From assembly GCF_000521785.1 (NCBI RefSeq), contig NZ_JALZ01000001.1, forward strand, positions 186,001 to 250,000: a stretch of 64,000 nucleotides of DNA, written 5' to 3'. Both the position numbers and the translations under genes were made by a program. This DNA is from Roseivivax halodurans JCM 10272 (GTDB lineage Bacteria > Pseudomonadota > Alphaproteobacteria > Rhodobacterales > Rhodobacteraceae). Shown piece after piece: positions 19,811 through 28,843 of the stretch (the first letter of the stretch is position 1; every line of letters begins with the position of its first letter). The notes under the pieces were generated by a model, which worked only from the letters and a program-made list of their open reading frames with translations, ran no database searches and was not told the origin of the DNA.

Positions 19811-19919
19811 AGCGCGCAGGGAGTGAGGGGCGCAGGCGCGACTGCGGTCTTTTGTGGGGTATATTAATACCTATTTTGCAACGTGCTGTTTTGTATAGTG
19901 AAATCGGGCGCTGCGGTTC

Positions 19920-19947
19920 TTGACTGCACGTTTGCGATCCTTATAAC
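19920..19947 (+). promoter_or_regulatory. Sigma-70 promoter for rplM-rpsI
   Basis: TTGACT (-35, 19920-19925), a 16-bp spacer and TATAAC (-10, 19942-19947), in a locally AT-rich stretch. The predicted transcript start is ~19954, leaving a ~70-nt leader before rplM. This is the clearest promoter in the window. Confidence 0.8.
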
Positions 19948-20024
19948 CCGCCCATCGGATTGAGCGGGCCGCGCACCGTGCGCCTCTCGCAAGCCTACGA
20001 ACTCAAACCAGGGGATCCCCCGTC

Positions 20025-20489
20025 ATGAAAACCTTCTCTGCGACGCCCGCGGATATCGACAAGAAGTGGATCGTGATCGATGCCGAAGGGCTCGTTCTCG
20101 GTCGCCTCGCGTCGGTCGTCGCTTCGCGTCTGCGTGGCAAGCACAAGCCCAGCTTCACGCCGCACATCGACATGGGCGACAACGTCATCGTCATCAACGC
20201 CGACAAGGTGCAGCTGACCGGCAAGAAGCGCCAGGAGCACTTCTACTGGCACACCGGCTACCCGGGCGGCATCAAGTCGCGCACCAAGGAGCAGATCCTC
20301 GAGGGCGCGCATCCCGAGCGGGTCGTGTTCCAGGCGGTCAAGCGCATGCTGCCGGGCAACAAGCTCGCCAAGACGCAGCTGACCAACCTGCGCGTCTATG
20401 CCGGCACGGAGCACCCGCACGACGCCCAGTCGCCGGAAGTGCTCGACGTCAAGGCGATGAACCCCAAGAACACCCGGACGGCGAAATAA
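20025..20489 (+). CDS. rplM: 50S ribosomal protein L13
   Basis: 154 aa, normal for alphaproteobacterial L13. Starts [20 protein letters not shown] and includes the family motifs [22 protein letters not shown] (split) and [19 protein letters not shown]. Early assembly protein of the large ribosomal subunit. It leads the rplM-rpsI operon, with GGGG before the ATG and a strong promoter upstream. Codon use is typical of a highly expressed gene here. Confidence 0.98.
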   Translation: MKTFSATPADIDKKWIVIDAEGLVLGRLASVVASRLRGKHKPSFTPHIDMGDNVIVINADKVQLTGKKRQEHFYWHTGYPGGIKSRTKEQILEGAHPERVVFQAVKRMLPGNKLAKTQLTNLRVYAGTEHPHDAQSPEVLDVKAMNPKNTRTAK

Positions 20490-20491
20490 TC

Positions 20492-20977
20492 ATGGCTGAT
20501 CAGATCAACTCCCTCGAAGAACTGGGCGAAGCCGCGGGCACCGCAGCTGTCGTCGAGCCCGAGATCAACCGCGAGCCGAAGCGCGACGAGCTCGGCCGCT
20601 CCTACGCGACGGGCCGCCGCAAGGACGCCACCGCGCGCGTCTGGATCAAGCCGGGCTCGGGCAAGGTGACGGTCAACGGCAAGCCGCTGAACGAGTATTT
20701 CGCACGCCCCGTGCTGCAGATGATCCTCAACCAGGCCTTCACCGTGGCCGGCGTCGAGGGCGAGTTCGACGTCATGGCGACCGTCAAGGGCGGCGGCCTC
20801 TCGGGCCAGGCCGGTGCGGTCAAGCACGGCATCTCCCAGGCGCTGCAGCTCTACAACCCCTCCTTGCGTCCCGCGCTGAAGGCGGCAGGCTTCCTGACCC
20901 GCGACAGCCGGACCGTCGAGCGCAAGAAGTACGGCCGCGCCAAGGCCCGCCGCAGCTTCCAGTTCTCGAAGCGCTGA
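20492..20977 (+). CDS. rpsI: 30S ribosomal protein S9
   Basis: 161 aa with an N-terminal acidic extension (~30 residues) before the conserved core [18 protein letters not shown]. The C-terminal [17 protein letters not shown] tail, which contacts the P-site tRNA, is intact. It starts 2 nt after the rplM stop, so translation is coupled, and is followed by a strong stem-loop. Confidence 0.98.
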   Translation: MADQINSLEELGEAAGTAAVVEPEINREPKRDELGRSYATGRRKDATARVWIKPGSGKVTVNGKPLNEYFARPVLQMILNQAFTVAGVEGEFDVMATVKGGGLSGQAGAVKHGISQALQLYNPSLRPALKAAGFLTRDSRTVERKKYGRAKARRSFQFSKR

Positions 20978-20989
20978 TACCAAGCGATT

Positions 20990-21016
20990 GGCGATGCCGT
21001 GTCTTGCGGCATCGCC
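20990..21016 (+). terminator. Stem-loop terminator after rpsI
   Basis: A perfect 10-bp stem, GGCGATGCCG (20990-20999) and CGGCATCGCC (21007-21016), with loop TGTCTTG, lies 12 bp after the rpsI stop. There is no long T-run. It probably separates the ribosomal operon from the glycosyltransferases. Confidence 0.6.
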
Positions 21017-21045
21017 CACGACCGCAGGGCGAATGATCGTGGACC

Positions 21046-22185
21046 ATGGCTAGGCGCGTCCTGTTCCCCTTCGTGGGAGAGACTGTCGGCGGCAGCCACG
21101 TGTCGGCTCTCAGCCTTGCGCGGACGCTCGATCCGGGGCGGTTCGAGCCCGTCGTCTCGCAGCATGTGGACGGCCTCCTTTCCGACTATCTGGACCTGCT
21201 GGGTCTCCCGGCGATGCCTGCTCCCGATGTGGCTCTGCCTCGGCTGCGGCCGGTCTGGCGTCAGCCGTTCACGGTGCTGCGCCTTTTGAACGGCCTCAGC
21301 GCTTTCCTTCGGAAACATCGCATCGACATCGTGCACAGCCACGATCTGCGCATGCATGTTGCTTGGGGGCTTGCGGCGAGAGGTGCGGGCATTCCGCATG
21401 TCTGGCACCAGAGGACGCCGTCGCCGTCGCCGGTGACCCATCGCTTCAGCCGCCATTCGGCTGTCGTGCTGACCGTCTCGGAGTATTGCCGCAGCAAGCT
21501 TCCGGGTGCGATGGCGCGGCGGGCCGAAATCGTGCCGAACCCCGTGGAACTCGATGGCGCGATCGGCCGGGATCGGGCGCGGGCCACCCTGAGCGCGCGA
21601 CTCGGGCAGCGCGGCGAGGACGGGATTGTCGGGTTCGTCTCCAACCTGGCGGATCGCAAGCGGCCCGAGCTTTTCGTCGAGGTTGCGGCACGGCTGGTCG
21701 AGGCGATGCCGGGCGCGGATCTCGCCTTTCCGATGATCGGGGCGGGAGACACCGAGGTGCGGCGCCGCGTCGAGGCGAGGATCCGCGATCTCGGGCTCGG
21801 GGATCGCGTGCAACTTCTTGGCCCCTGCTTTCCCGTGGCACCGCTGATCGAGGGCATGGACCTGCTGATCGCCCCGGCGCGGCACGAGGCCTTCGGCCGC
21901 ACGCTCGTCGAAGCGATGTTGGCGGGCACGCCGGTGGTGGCCTCGGACGACGGCGGCCACAGCGACATCGTCGACGAGGGCAGGACCGGTCGTCTCGTCC
22001 CGCCCGATGACGGGGCGGCAATGGCGCATGCGGCCGGTGCGCTGCTGAGCGATGCGGCCATGCGGAGCGGGATCCGCGCCCGGGCGCGCGAGGAGGCGGA
22101 ACGGCGCTTTTCTCCGCAGGCCCACACCGCCCGGGTCTCGGAAATATACGACCGCGTCACCGCGGGGGCATCTGGGGGCGTTTGA
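21046..22185 (+). CDS. Glycosyltransferase family 4-like protein
   Basis: 379 aa with the two-Rossmann GT-B layout. N-terminal motif FVGETVGGSHVSALSLARTL; central HSHDLRMHVAWGLAARG; C-terminal donor-site motif PARHEAFGRTLVEAMLAGTPVVA (split), the E-x7-E pattern of GT4 retaining transferases. Likely transfers a sugar to a surface polysaccharide or lipid. Acceptor and sugar are unknown. It overlaps the next transferase gene (TGATG). Codon choice is a little less GC-biased than in flanking genes. Confidence 0.88.
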   Translation: MARRVLFPFVGETVGGSHVSALSLARTLDPGRFEPVVSQHVDGLLSDYLDLLGLPAMPAPDVALPRLRPVWRQPFTVLRLLNGLSAFLRKHRIDIVHSHDLRMHVAWGLAARGAGIPHVWHQRTPSPSPVTHRFSRHSAVVLTVSEYCRSKLPGAMARRAEIVPNPVELDGAIGRDRARATLSARLGQRGEDGIVGFVSNLADRKRPELFVEVAARLVEAMPGADLAFPMIGAGDTEVRRRVEARIRDLGLGDRVQLLGPCFPVAPLIEGMDLLIAPARHEAFGRTLVEAMLAGTPVVASDDGGHSDIVDEGRTGRLVPPDDGAAMAHAAGALLSDAAMRSGIRARAREEAERRFSPQAHTARVSEIYDRVTAGASGGV

Positions 22186-23348
22186 TGAAAATTGTCTTCG
22201 TTGTCGGGTCGTTGCCGGATGTTCCCGGCGGAGGAGAACGCGTCCTGCGGGACGTGGCATGCGGCCTCGCGGCGCGCGGACACCAGGTCTGGGTGCTGCA
22301 TTTCGGAAAGAGCCCGGCGACGGGGTTCTACGAGTTCGGCCATTCCGGCCTGCACACCGAGGCGCTGGCTTTGAAAACGCGCGACCGCATGGCCTGCGCC
22401 GTGAGCAAGAGCGTGGCATCGTGGCGCGGCGACGACGAGACCATGTTCTGGGCCAAGCATCTGGGCGGCCGCGTTGCCCTGCGCCGACGCCTTTCGGAGA
22501 TAGGGCCGGACGTGGCCGTCGGCTTCATGGGAGTCGGGGTCTGCACTCTCGGGCCGGTGGCCAAGGAGCTGGGCCTGCCGTGGATCGCCTCGCTCCACAA
22601 TGCGCCGGAGAAGCTCTTCCGGCCGGAGACGGGAAAGGCTTTGGCAACCCAGAGGATCATCCTCGACGCCTCGGCAATCGGGTTTCCGCTCGCGGAACAT
22701 TTCGCCGATCTCGCCAAGCGCCGGCCGGAGCGGGAAGTGGTGCTGCCGAACCCGGTGGCCCTTCCGGACTGCGTGCCAGAGGCCCCGCGAGAGCGCCTGT
22801 GCCTGGCAGTGGGCCGGCTCGTGCCGGTCAAGCGCTTCGATCTTCTCATCTCCGCTTGGGCCATCGTCGCCGAGCGGGAGCCGGACTGGCGGCTGGACAT
22901 TCTGGGCGAAGGGCCCGATCACGCGGCTCTCTCGGCGCAGATCGCGGAGCTGGGGCTGGAGACGTCGGTGACGCTGCGCGGGCCGCGGAAAGACGTCAGT
23001 GCATTTTACCAGCGGGCCGCCATGCTGCTGCATCCGGCGCGGTTCGAAGGCTTCGGCCTGGTCCTGGCCGAGGGCATGGGCCAAGGTCTGCCGGTCATCG
23101 GCAGCGCCGAGACGTCCGGCGTCCGCTCGCTGGTGCGCGACGGGGTCAACGGCCGGCTGCTGCCGGGGCCGCTGACGGCGGAGGCGATGGCGGAGGCCGT
23201 TCTCGAGCTGATAGGCGCGCCGGAGCGGCTCGCGCGCCTTCAGGAAAACGCGCCGGCGACGGTCGCGGATTATGCGCCGCAGCGCGCGATCGACCGCTGG
23301 GAAGCGGTCCTTCGGCAAACCGTGGCGCCTAGCGGTCCGGCGGGATGA
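22185..23348 (+). CDS. Glycosyltransferase family 4 protein
   Basis: 387 aa, GT-B fold. Starts MKIVFVVGSLPDVPGGGERV, the acceptor-side glycine motif. Donor-site elements: AVGRLVPVKRFDLLI, ILGEGPDHAALSAQI, and the E-x7-E segment PARFEGFGLVLAEGMGQGLP. The ATG shares its A with the stop of the previous gene, so the pair is cotranslated and likely acts in one glycan. The 3' end overlaps the convergent tetR gene by 20 bp. Confidence 0.9.
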   Translation: MKIVFVVGSLPDVPGGGERVLRDVACGLAARGHQVWVLHFGKSPATGFYEFGHSGLHTEALALKTRDRMACAVSKSVASWRGDDETMFWAKHLGGRVALRRRLSEIGPDVAVGFMGVGVCTLGPVAKELGLPWIASLHNAPEKLFRPETGKALATQRIILDASAIGFPLAEHFADLAKRRPEREVVLPNPVALPDCVPEAPRERLCLAVGRLVPVKRFDLLISAWAIVAEREPDWRLDILGEGPDHAALSAQIAELGLETSVTLRGPRKDVSAFYQRAAMLLHPARFEGFGLVLAEGMGQGLPVIGSAETSGVRSLVRDGVNGRLLPGPLTAEAMAEAVLELIGAPERLARLQENAPATVADYAPQRAIDRWEAVLRQTVAPSGPAG

Positions 23349-23946
23349 GGCCGAGGCCGCGGAGATAGACGCCGATGCCGCTCTCGAGCAGGTCCTCGGG
23401 CGGGAAGGGCGACTGGTTGCCGGGCGAGTTGCGGGCGAAGAGCTCGACCACGCCGTGGCTCATGGCCCAGATATGGGCCGAGAACATCGAGGCGGGCGGC
23501 CGCCGGTTCTCGGGGATGTGCACGGAGAGGTCCGTCGCCGCGCGTTCGAGCACGCCCCAGGCGCGGTGGGCGACGGCGGCGAGGTCGGGCGAGCGGTTGA
23601 CCGAGATGCCGCTCTCGAACATCGAGATGTAGTGGCCGGGATACTTGCGTGCGAAGGCAAGGTAGGCGCGGCCCACCGCCTCGAACGCGGCAAGGGCCGA
23701 GGGCTGGCCGGTCTCGTAGGCATGTTCCATCACGTCGCAGAAGATCTCGTAGCCCTGTTTCGCGGCTTCGGCGATGAGATCCTCGCGACCGTCGAAATGG
23801 CGGTAGACGGCGGCGGGGGTGACGCCGGCCTGCTTGGCGGCCTCGGACAGGGTGAAGCCCATCGGGCCTTTTGCCTCGATGAGCTCGAGCGCGGCGTCGA
23901 CGAGGGCCTGCCGCAGGTTGCCGTGGTGATAGCCGCGTTTAGGCAT
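23329..23946 (-). CDS. TetR/AcrR-family transcriptional regulator
   Basis: 205 aa. N-terminal helix-turn-helix: [19 protein letters not shown] followed by [21 protein letters not shown], the TetR DNA-binding core. The C-terminal ligand domain is TetR_C-like; the ligand is unknown. Its ATG overlaps the end of ppk2 by 8 bp and both are on the minus strand, so ppk2 and tetR are cotranscribed. It may regulate that operon, which is inference. Confidence 0.9.
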   Translation of the reverse strand: MPKRGYHHGNLRQALVDAALELIEAKGPMGFTLSEAAKQAGVTPAAVYRHFDGREDLIAEAAKQGYEIFCDVMEHAYETGQPSALAAFEAVGRAYLAFARKYPGHYISMFESGISVNRSPDLAAVAHRAWGVLERAATDLSVHIPENRRPPASMFSAHIWAMSHGVVELFARNSPGNQSPFPPEDLLESGIGVYLRGLGLIPPDR

Positions 23947-24820
23947 GCCAGATGTCCGGGCCGCCGGCGATCTGTCCGTCGACGAGGCCGAGCGCCGCGT
24001 CGTTGCGGTTGTCGTAGGGCAGATCCGCCAGCACGCTGCGGATCGCCTCGAGCCGGGCGCGGCGCTTGTCGTCGGCGCGGATCACGGTCCAGGGCGCGTG
24101 GGCGGTGTGGGTCCGCTCGAACGTCTCGCGGATGGCGCCCGAATAGGCGTCCCAGCGCCAGAGCCCCTCGACGTCGATCTTGGACAGTTTCCACTGCTTG
24201 AGCGGGTCGCGTTCCCGGCTGAGGAGGCGGCGGAGCTGCTCGGCCTGGCCGACGTTGAGCCAGAGCTTCACGAGGTGGATGCCCTCGTCGGTCAGCATCT
24301 TCTCGAAATCGGGGGCCTGGCCGAAGAAATGCGCGCGCTGAACCTCGGTGCAGAAGCCGAAGACGTGCTCGACCACCGCGCGGTTGTACCAGGAGCGGTC
24401 GAAGAAGACGATCTCGCCCGCGGCGGGCAGCTCGTTCACGTAGCGCTGGAAGTACCACTGGCCGGCCTCGGTTTCGGACGGCGCGGGCAGGGCGACGAGC
24501 CGGGCGCGGCGCGGGTTGAGGTTCTCGCGGAAGCGCTTGATCGTGCCGCCCTTGCCGGAGGCGTCGCGCCCCTCGAAGAGGATGGCGACGCGGCGGCCGG
24601 TGCGGGCGACCCAGTGTTGCATCTTCACGAGCTCGATCTGCAGCGCGCGCAGGTCCCTCTCGTAGGGTTTCTTGCCCAGCCGCTCGGCATATGGAAAGGA
24701 GGGGGTCAGCACGCGGTCCGGGTCGCTGTCCGCGATCGCCCTGCGCACCTCGGCGGGGGCGTCGCGGTCGTGAAAGGCGCTGATCGCGCCATCGAAGGGC
24801 AGGGACTCGCTGGTCGTCAC
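23939..24820 (-). CDS. ppk2: Polyphosphate kinase 2
   Basis: 293 aa from a GTG start. PPK2 enzymes transfer phosphate between polyphosphate and nucleoside di- or monophosphates. Walker [10 protein letters not shown] at 84-92; Walker [11 protein letters not shown] at 138-147; lid region [19 protein letters not shown] (split). The single domain and length fit the short class I-type PPK2; the exact nucleotide preference cannot be read by eye. An operon with tetR links polyphosphate metabolism to a regulator. Confidence 0.93.
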   Translation of the reverse strand: MTTSESLPFDGAISAFHDRDAPAEVRRAIADSDPDRVLTPSFPYAERLGKKPYERDLRALQIELVKMQHWVARTGRRVAILFEGRDASGKGGTIKRFRENLNPRRARLVALPAPSETEAGQWYFQRYVNELPAAGEIVFFDRSWYNRAVVEHVFGFCTEVQRAHFFGQAPDFEKMLTDEGIHLVKLWLNVGQAEQLRRLLSRERDPLKQWKLSKIDVEGLWRWDAYSGAIRETFERTHTAHAPWTVIRADDKRRARLEAIRSVLADLPYDNRNDAALGLVDGQIAGGPDIWHA

Positions 24821-24899
24821 GGGGGGTGCGTCCTCGGCATGTGCGTCGGCGCTATGTAGGATGTTAAGGCCTTTAACGCAAACGCGCCGCGGGGGCGCG

Positions 24900-25871
24900 T
24901 CAGCGCAATCCGGCGCGGCGCGCGGCGCGGTCGATCGCGTCCTCGACGGGCTGCGGGGCGACCTGATGCGGCATGTGCCCGATCCCGTCCAGAACCGTGA
25001 GGCGGGCGTCCGGCAGGATGTCGGCGAGGCGCCTGGAGTGGATGTCGAGCGGCACGATCTCGTCCGCGTCGCCGTGCACGAGTTCCACCGGGAGCCGCAG
25101 GGAGGGGTAGCGCCTCGACATCTCGACGACGTGCGGGCGGAGCGTGTTCACCTGCCGCGCATTGGCGCGGAGCGAGGCGGGGCGCAGCGTCAGGCCGGCG
25201 CCGACATAGTCGAGATAGCCCTCGGGCGCGGCCTGCGGCGCGAAGATCGTCGCGACGGCCTCGTCGATGCGCGTCTCGCCGGCGGTGGCGGCGACGACGG
25301 GCGCGAGGAGCGCGCCGCCGACCGAGGAGCCGAGCACGGCGTATTGCGCGCCGAGATCGCCCGGCCACGGCATCGTGGCGCCGGAGACGACGACGAGCGC
25401 CGCGGGGTCGTGGTCGAGGGCCCAGGCCATCGCGACCGCGCCGCCGAAGGAATGGCCGACAACGACGGGGTTCGAGACGCCGAGCTTCGTTGCCGCGCGC
25501 GCCAGCAGGGCCGCCTGCTCCTGCGGGCTCTCGGCGCCCGCGTTGAACGCGCTTCCGTAGCCCGGCAGGCGCTCGGTATAGCCGAGGCCGGGGCGGTCGA
25601 AGGCGATGACGCGGTAGCGGTCGGTCATGCGCTCGGCGAAGCGGAAGGTCCAGTCGCGCAGGTTGCCGCTCGCCCCGTGGATCAGGACGAGGTCGGGCCC
25701 GGAGCCCGCCACATAGGCATGGACGCGGGTGCCGTCCACGTCGACGAACCGGCCGATCGGGGGCCAGCGCTCCTCGGCGCTGCGGGCTTCGGAGCCTGCG
25801 CGCTTGCCGGTCGCGGCGGCGCAGGCGGCAAGGACGAGGAGGGCGAGGGCGAGGACGGCCTTGAGGGTCAT
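24900..25871 (-). CDS. Alpha/beta hydrolase lipoprotein
   Basis: 323 aa. The signal peptide ends in a lipobox LAAC with Cys17, so this is likely a lipid-anchored envelope protein. Alpha/beta hydrolase core: oxyanion region [14 protein letters not shown], nucleophile elbow [11 protein letters not shown], acid in [12 protein letters not shown], and the terminal histidine in GIGHMPHQ. Substrate unknown. The ATG overlaps the metA stop (ATGA), so the two genes are coupled. Confidence 0.88.
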   Translation of the reverse strand: MTLKAVLALALLVLAACAAATGKRAGSEARSAEERWPPIGRFVDVDGTRVHAYVAGSGPDLVLIHGASGNLRDWTFRFAERMTDRYRVIAFDRPGLGYTERLPGYGSAFNAGAESPQEQAALLARAATKLGVSNPVVVGHSFGGAVAMAWALDHDPAALVVVSGATMPWPGDLGAQYAVLGSSVGGALLAPVVAATAGETRIDEAVATIFAPQAAPEGYLDYVGAGLTLRPASLRANARQVNTLRPHVVEMSRRYPSLRLPVELVHGDADEIVPLDIHSRRLADILPDARLTVLDGIGHMPHQVAPQPVEDAIDRAARRAGLR

Positions 25872-26821
25872 CGGGCCGCCACCGCGGGCGCGTCCGCCGC
25901 CTCTTCCCCGATGCGGGCGACCTCGTAGGGGGTGGTGAGATAGACCTGACTGATCCAGTTGCCGTAGAGCAGATGCGCGTGGCTGCGCCAGCGGTTCTGG
26001 GGCGGCAGGCCGGGGTCGTCGCCGGGATAGTAATTCGCAGGCACGTTGATCGGCTTTCCCGCCGCGACGTCGCGGTCGTATTCCTCTTTCAGCGTGCCGC
26101 TGTCGTATTCGAGGTGGTTGAAGATGTAGAGCGCGCGGTGGGCCGGATCCTCGACCAGCGCGGGGCCGGTCTCGGCGCTGTCGATCAGGATCGGGAGGCC
26201 GGCGGCGGTGATCTCGCCGCGGCGCAGTTCGGTCCAGCGGGAGACGGGCATCACCATGTCGTCGGAGAAGCCGCGCAGGTAGGGCGAGGCGGGCGCGAGG
26301 TTCTCGTGCCGGACGCAGCCGAAGGCCTTGGCCTCGAGCAGGTGCTTCTTCACGCCGTGGAAGTGGTGGATCATCGCCATGCCGCCCCAGCAGACGCCGA
26401 AGGTCGAATGCACGTGGCTCTGGGTCCAGTCGAAGACGCGGGTGAGCTCGTCCCAGTAGGTGACGTCCTCGAACTCGAGATGCTCGATCGGCGCGCCGGT
26501 GATGACGAGACCGTCGAACTTCTCACCGCTCGCCTCGACCTCCTCGAAGGGGCGGTAGAAGCTCTCCATGTGCTCGGCGGCGGTGTTCTTGGTCTCGTGG
26601 GAGGTCATGCGGATCAGCGAGAACTCGATCTGCAGGGGCGTCGCCCCGATGAGGCGCGCGAACTGGTTCTCGGTCGCGATCTTCTTGGGCATGAGGTTCA
26701 GAAGGCCGATGCGCAGCGGCCGGATGTCCTGTTTCTCGGCCAGCTCCTCCGACATCACCATCACGCCCTCGCGGTCGAGGACGGAATAGGCGGGCAGGTC
26801 GGCGGGAAGGCGGATGGGCAT
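25868..26821 (-). CDS. metA: Homoserine O-acyltransferase, probably acetyl-CoA specific
   Basis: 317 aa. MetA acylates homoserine in methionine synthesis. Catalytic cysteine is in [13 protein letters not shown] and the partner histidine in [10 protein letters not shown]. At the position that in E. coli MetA is Gly111 (succinyl-CoA), this protein has Glu113 ([13 protein letters not shown]); glutamate there is reported to give acetyl-CoA use. The ATG at 26821 gives the family N-terminus [12 protein letters not shown]; an ATG at 26860 would add 13 non-family residues. Confidence 0.93.
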   Translation of the reverse strand: MPIRLPADLPAYSVLDREGVMVMSEELAEKQDIRPLRIGLLNLMPKKIATENQFARLIGATPLQIEFSLIRMTSHETKNTAAEHMESFYRPFEEVEASGEKFDGLVITGAPIEHLEFEDVTYWDELTRVFDWTQSHVHSTFGVCWGGMAMIHHFHGVKKHLLEAKAFGCVRHENLAPASPYLRGFSDDMVMPVSRWTELRRGEITAAGLPILIDSAETGPALVEDPAHRALYIFNHLEYDSGTLKEEYDRDVAAGKPINVPANYYPGDDPGLPPQNRWRSHAHLLYGNWISQVYLTTPYEVARIGEEAADAPAVAAR

Positions 26822-26894
26822 GTAAGGTCTCTGCAGCTGCGAAGGCGAGAGATAGGTCATGGGGCGCCCGGGCTCAAGCCGGCGCGCGGATGCG

Positions 26895-27752
26895 TCAGCC
26901 GGGCAGGGCGGCGGCGATGACCTCCTCGAAGTCGGCGGCGTCGCGGACCGAAGCCATGTCCTCGGCCCTGACGGTGACGCCCCAGTGCCGCGCCATCGCT
27001 TTGTAGAGCGGCTGGCGGTGGGCGAGCGCGCGGGCATAGGTCCAGCGGATGAAGGCGTCGGGATCGACGGCGCCGGGGGCGATGCCGGTCTCGTCGAGAT
27101 AGTCGGTCCAGGCCGTCGTGAGGAAGGCGGGACTGTAGGCCATCGGTTTCGGGGCGCGGTCGAAGCGGCGGACGAGCTCGGCGGTGTGATCGTCCGAGCC
27201 TTCGATCCAGACCATGAGGCAGGTCTGCGCGAGGGCCGACAGGATCGGGTCGTTCGGATCGTCGGGCGTCACCCATTCGCAGATCGACCCGCCGGTGTCG
27301 CAGACGAAATGCGGATAGCCGTAGAGCGCCTTGGCGCGGTCGATGAAATAGGGCGTGTCGAGCAGGGCCTGCTCCTCGGCGCGGGCGAAGCGGTCCTGCC
27401 GCAGGCGGTAGGTGCCGATGTCGAGCCCGCCCTTGGCCGGATCGCCCGGCTTGCCGAGATAGGCGGAGACGGCGGTCAGGTTGTGGAAGGTGATGTTCGA
27501 GCCGATGTAGATCGAATCCGACAGGAGCAGATCGCGCAGGAACGGCACCTTCATCGCCTCGAGCTTGGCGTTGTCGGTGATGTATTCGCCCATGTAGCGG
27601 GTGCCGATGCGGTAATCGATCGAGTAGTGGAACCACGCGCCGCTCTCGCGCAGGAGGTTCGACACATGCGTCTTGCCGAGGCCCGACATCGCATAGAGCA
27701 GCACGCGCTTCTCGGGCGCCGCGCGCCACTCTTCCCTCGTCTCATAGATCAT
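26895..27752 (-). CDS. P-loop ATPase/kinase-like protein, function unknown
   Basis: 285 aa. A Walker A-type loop, [11 protein letters not shown], lies near residue 22 after a short beta strand (RVLLY), with a [10 protein letters not shown] segment later that could serve as Walker B. No domain name is recognised with confidence. The protein appears soluble and complete. It is upstream of metA on the same strand with a 73-bp gap, so a shared transcript is possible. Confidence 0.75.
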   Translation of the reverse strand: MIYETREEWRAAPEKRVLLYAMSGLGKTHVSNLLRESGAWFHYSIDYRIGTRYMGEYITDNAKLEAMKVPFLRDLLLSDSIYIGSNITFHNLTAVSAYLGKPGDPAKGGLDIGTYRLRQDRFARAEEQALLDTPYFIDRAKALYGYPHFVCDTGGSICEWVTPDDPNDPILSALAQTCLMVWIEGSDDHTAELVRRFDRAPKPMAYSPAFLTTAWTDYLDETGIAPGAVDPDAFIRWTYARALAHRQPLYKAMARHWGVTVRAEDMASVRDAADFEEVIAAALPG

Positions 27753-27781
27753 CGCGCTCTCTCCCCTGCCGAGGCGATGTG

Positions 27782-28714
27782 CTAGCGGCGCGAAGGGGTT
27801 GCGTCAAACGCTTCGCGCATCGCGCGCAGAGGGCGGCCGTCGATCACCACGAGGCCGAGCGCGAGGAGCGCGAAGCCGGCGAGGGCGGAGGGATGCAGCT
27901 CCTCGCCGCGCACGAGGGCGCCGAGGGTGATCGCGACGGGCGGGATCATCAGGGTGACGAGCATGAGGTTGCCCGAGCCGGCGATCGCGAGGATGCGGTA
28001 GTAGAGCAGATAGGCGCAGGCGGTTGCGACGATCGCGTAATAGGCGATGGCGGCGAGGGTGCGGGGCGCGAGATCAAGGGGCGGCGGGCCCTCGAGAGCG
28101 AAGGTCAGCGGAGCGATGAGGAGCGTCGCGCCGGTCAGCATGCCGGCCGCGGCGACCTCGGGCGGGAAGACGCGGAGCCGCGCCCGGCCCCAGGCACCGG
28201 CGACGGCGTAGGAGAGCGTGCCGCCGATCACCGCGAGCTGCGCAAGGCTGCGGATGTCGAAGGAGAGGAGCGCGCCCCAGCCGATGGCGGTGGCGACGCC
28301 CGCGAAACCGAGGGCGACGCCGACGGCCTTGCGTCCCGTGAGCCGCTCGTCGGCGAAGACGAGGGAAGCGAAGAGCACACCCCAGACGGCCGTCCCCGCG
28401 TTCAGGATCGAGGTGAGGCCGGTGGTGATGTGGAGCTGGCCCCAGGCCATCAGCGAGAACGGGATCGCGTTGTTGAGAAGCCCCATCAGCAGGAACGCGC
28501 CCCAGGCGCCGCGGCCCCGCGGCATCGGCAGGCGCCGGAGCAGGACGTAGAACCAGAGCGCGGCGGCCGCGGGCGCGACCCGGTAGAGGACCGAGGCGAG
28601 CGGCGCGATCTCGTCGAGCGCGGTGCGGATGGCGAGGAAGGATCCGCCCCAGATGAAGGCGAGGAGCAGGAGCGCGGCCCATGCGCGGGCGGGGATGTGG
28701 GTCTGCGGCGTCAT
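27782..28714 (-). CDS. EamA/DMT-family transporter (RhaT-like)
   Basis: 310 aa, ten hydrophobic helices in two EamA repeats. The first helix, LLLLAFIWGGSFLAIRTAL, is the classic EamA start; the second half ends with LAGFALLALGLVVIDG before a short basic cytoplasmic tail. Probably exports a small metabolite; substrate unknown. Lies 29 bp upstream of the P-loop gene on the same strand. Confidence 0.85.
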   Translation of the reverse strand: MTPQTHIPARAWAALLLLAFIWGGSFLAIRTALDEIAPLASVLYRVAPAAAALWFYVLLRRLPMPRGRGAWGAFLLMGLLNNAIPFSLMAWGQLHITTGLTSILNAGTAVWGVLFASLVFADERLTGRKAVGVALGFAGVATAIGWGALLSFDIRSLAQLAVIGGTLSYAVAGAWGRARLRVFPPEVAAAGMLTGATLLIAPLTFALEGPPPLDLAPRTLAAIAYYAIVATACAYLLYYRILAIAGSGNLMLVTLMIPPVAITLGALVRGEELHPSALAGFALLALGLVVIDGRPLRAMREAFDATPSRR

Positions 28715-28788
28715 GGCGCCGACCCTGCACCGGAACGCGGCGTCTGGCGACCCGGAAGATGCGCCTTGCGGGCGGGACGCGGCCCATG

Positions 28789-28813
28789 AAAAAGGGCGCC
28801 GTCTCCGGCGCCC
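28789..28813 (-). terminator. Rho-independent terminator of the FadL-type gene
   Basis: On the minus strand: GGGCGCC, loop GGAGAC, GGCGCCC, then TTTTT. This is a complete intrinsic terminator 30 bp after the stop of the FadL-type porin gene. Confidence 0.85.
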
Positions 28814-28843
28814 CCAGGCTGTCCTGTCCGGTCTCGTGCCGGA

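Noticed and set aside
19947-19968. CCCGC/GCGGG stem before rplM as a ribosomal-protein leader structure
   Set aside because: The stem begins inside the predicted -10 element, before the likely transcript start, so it would not be fully present in the RNA.
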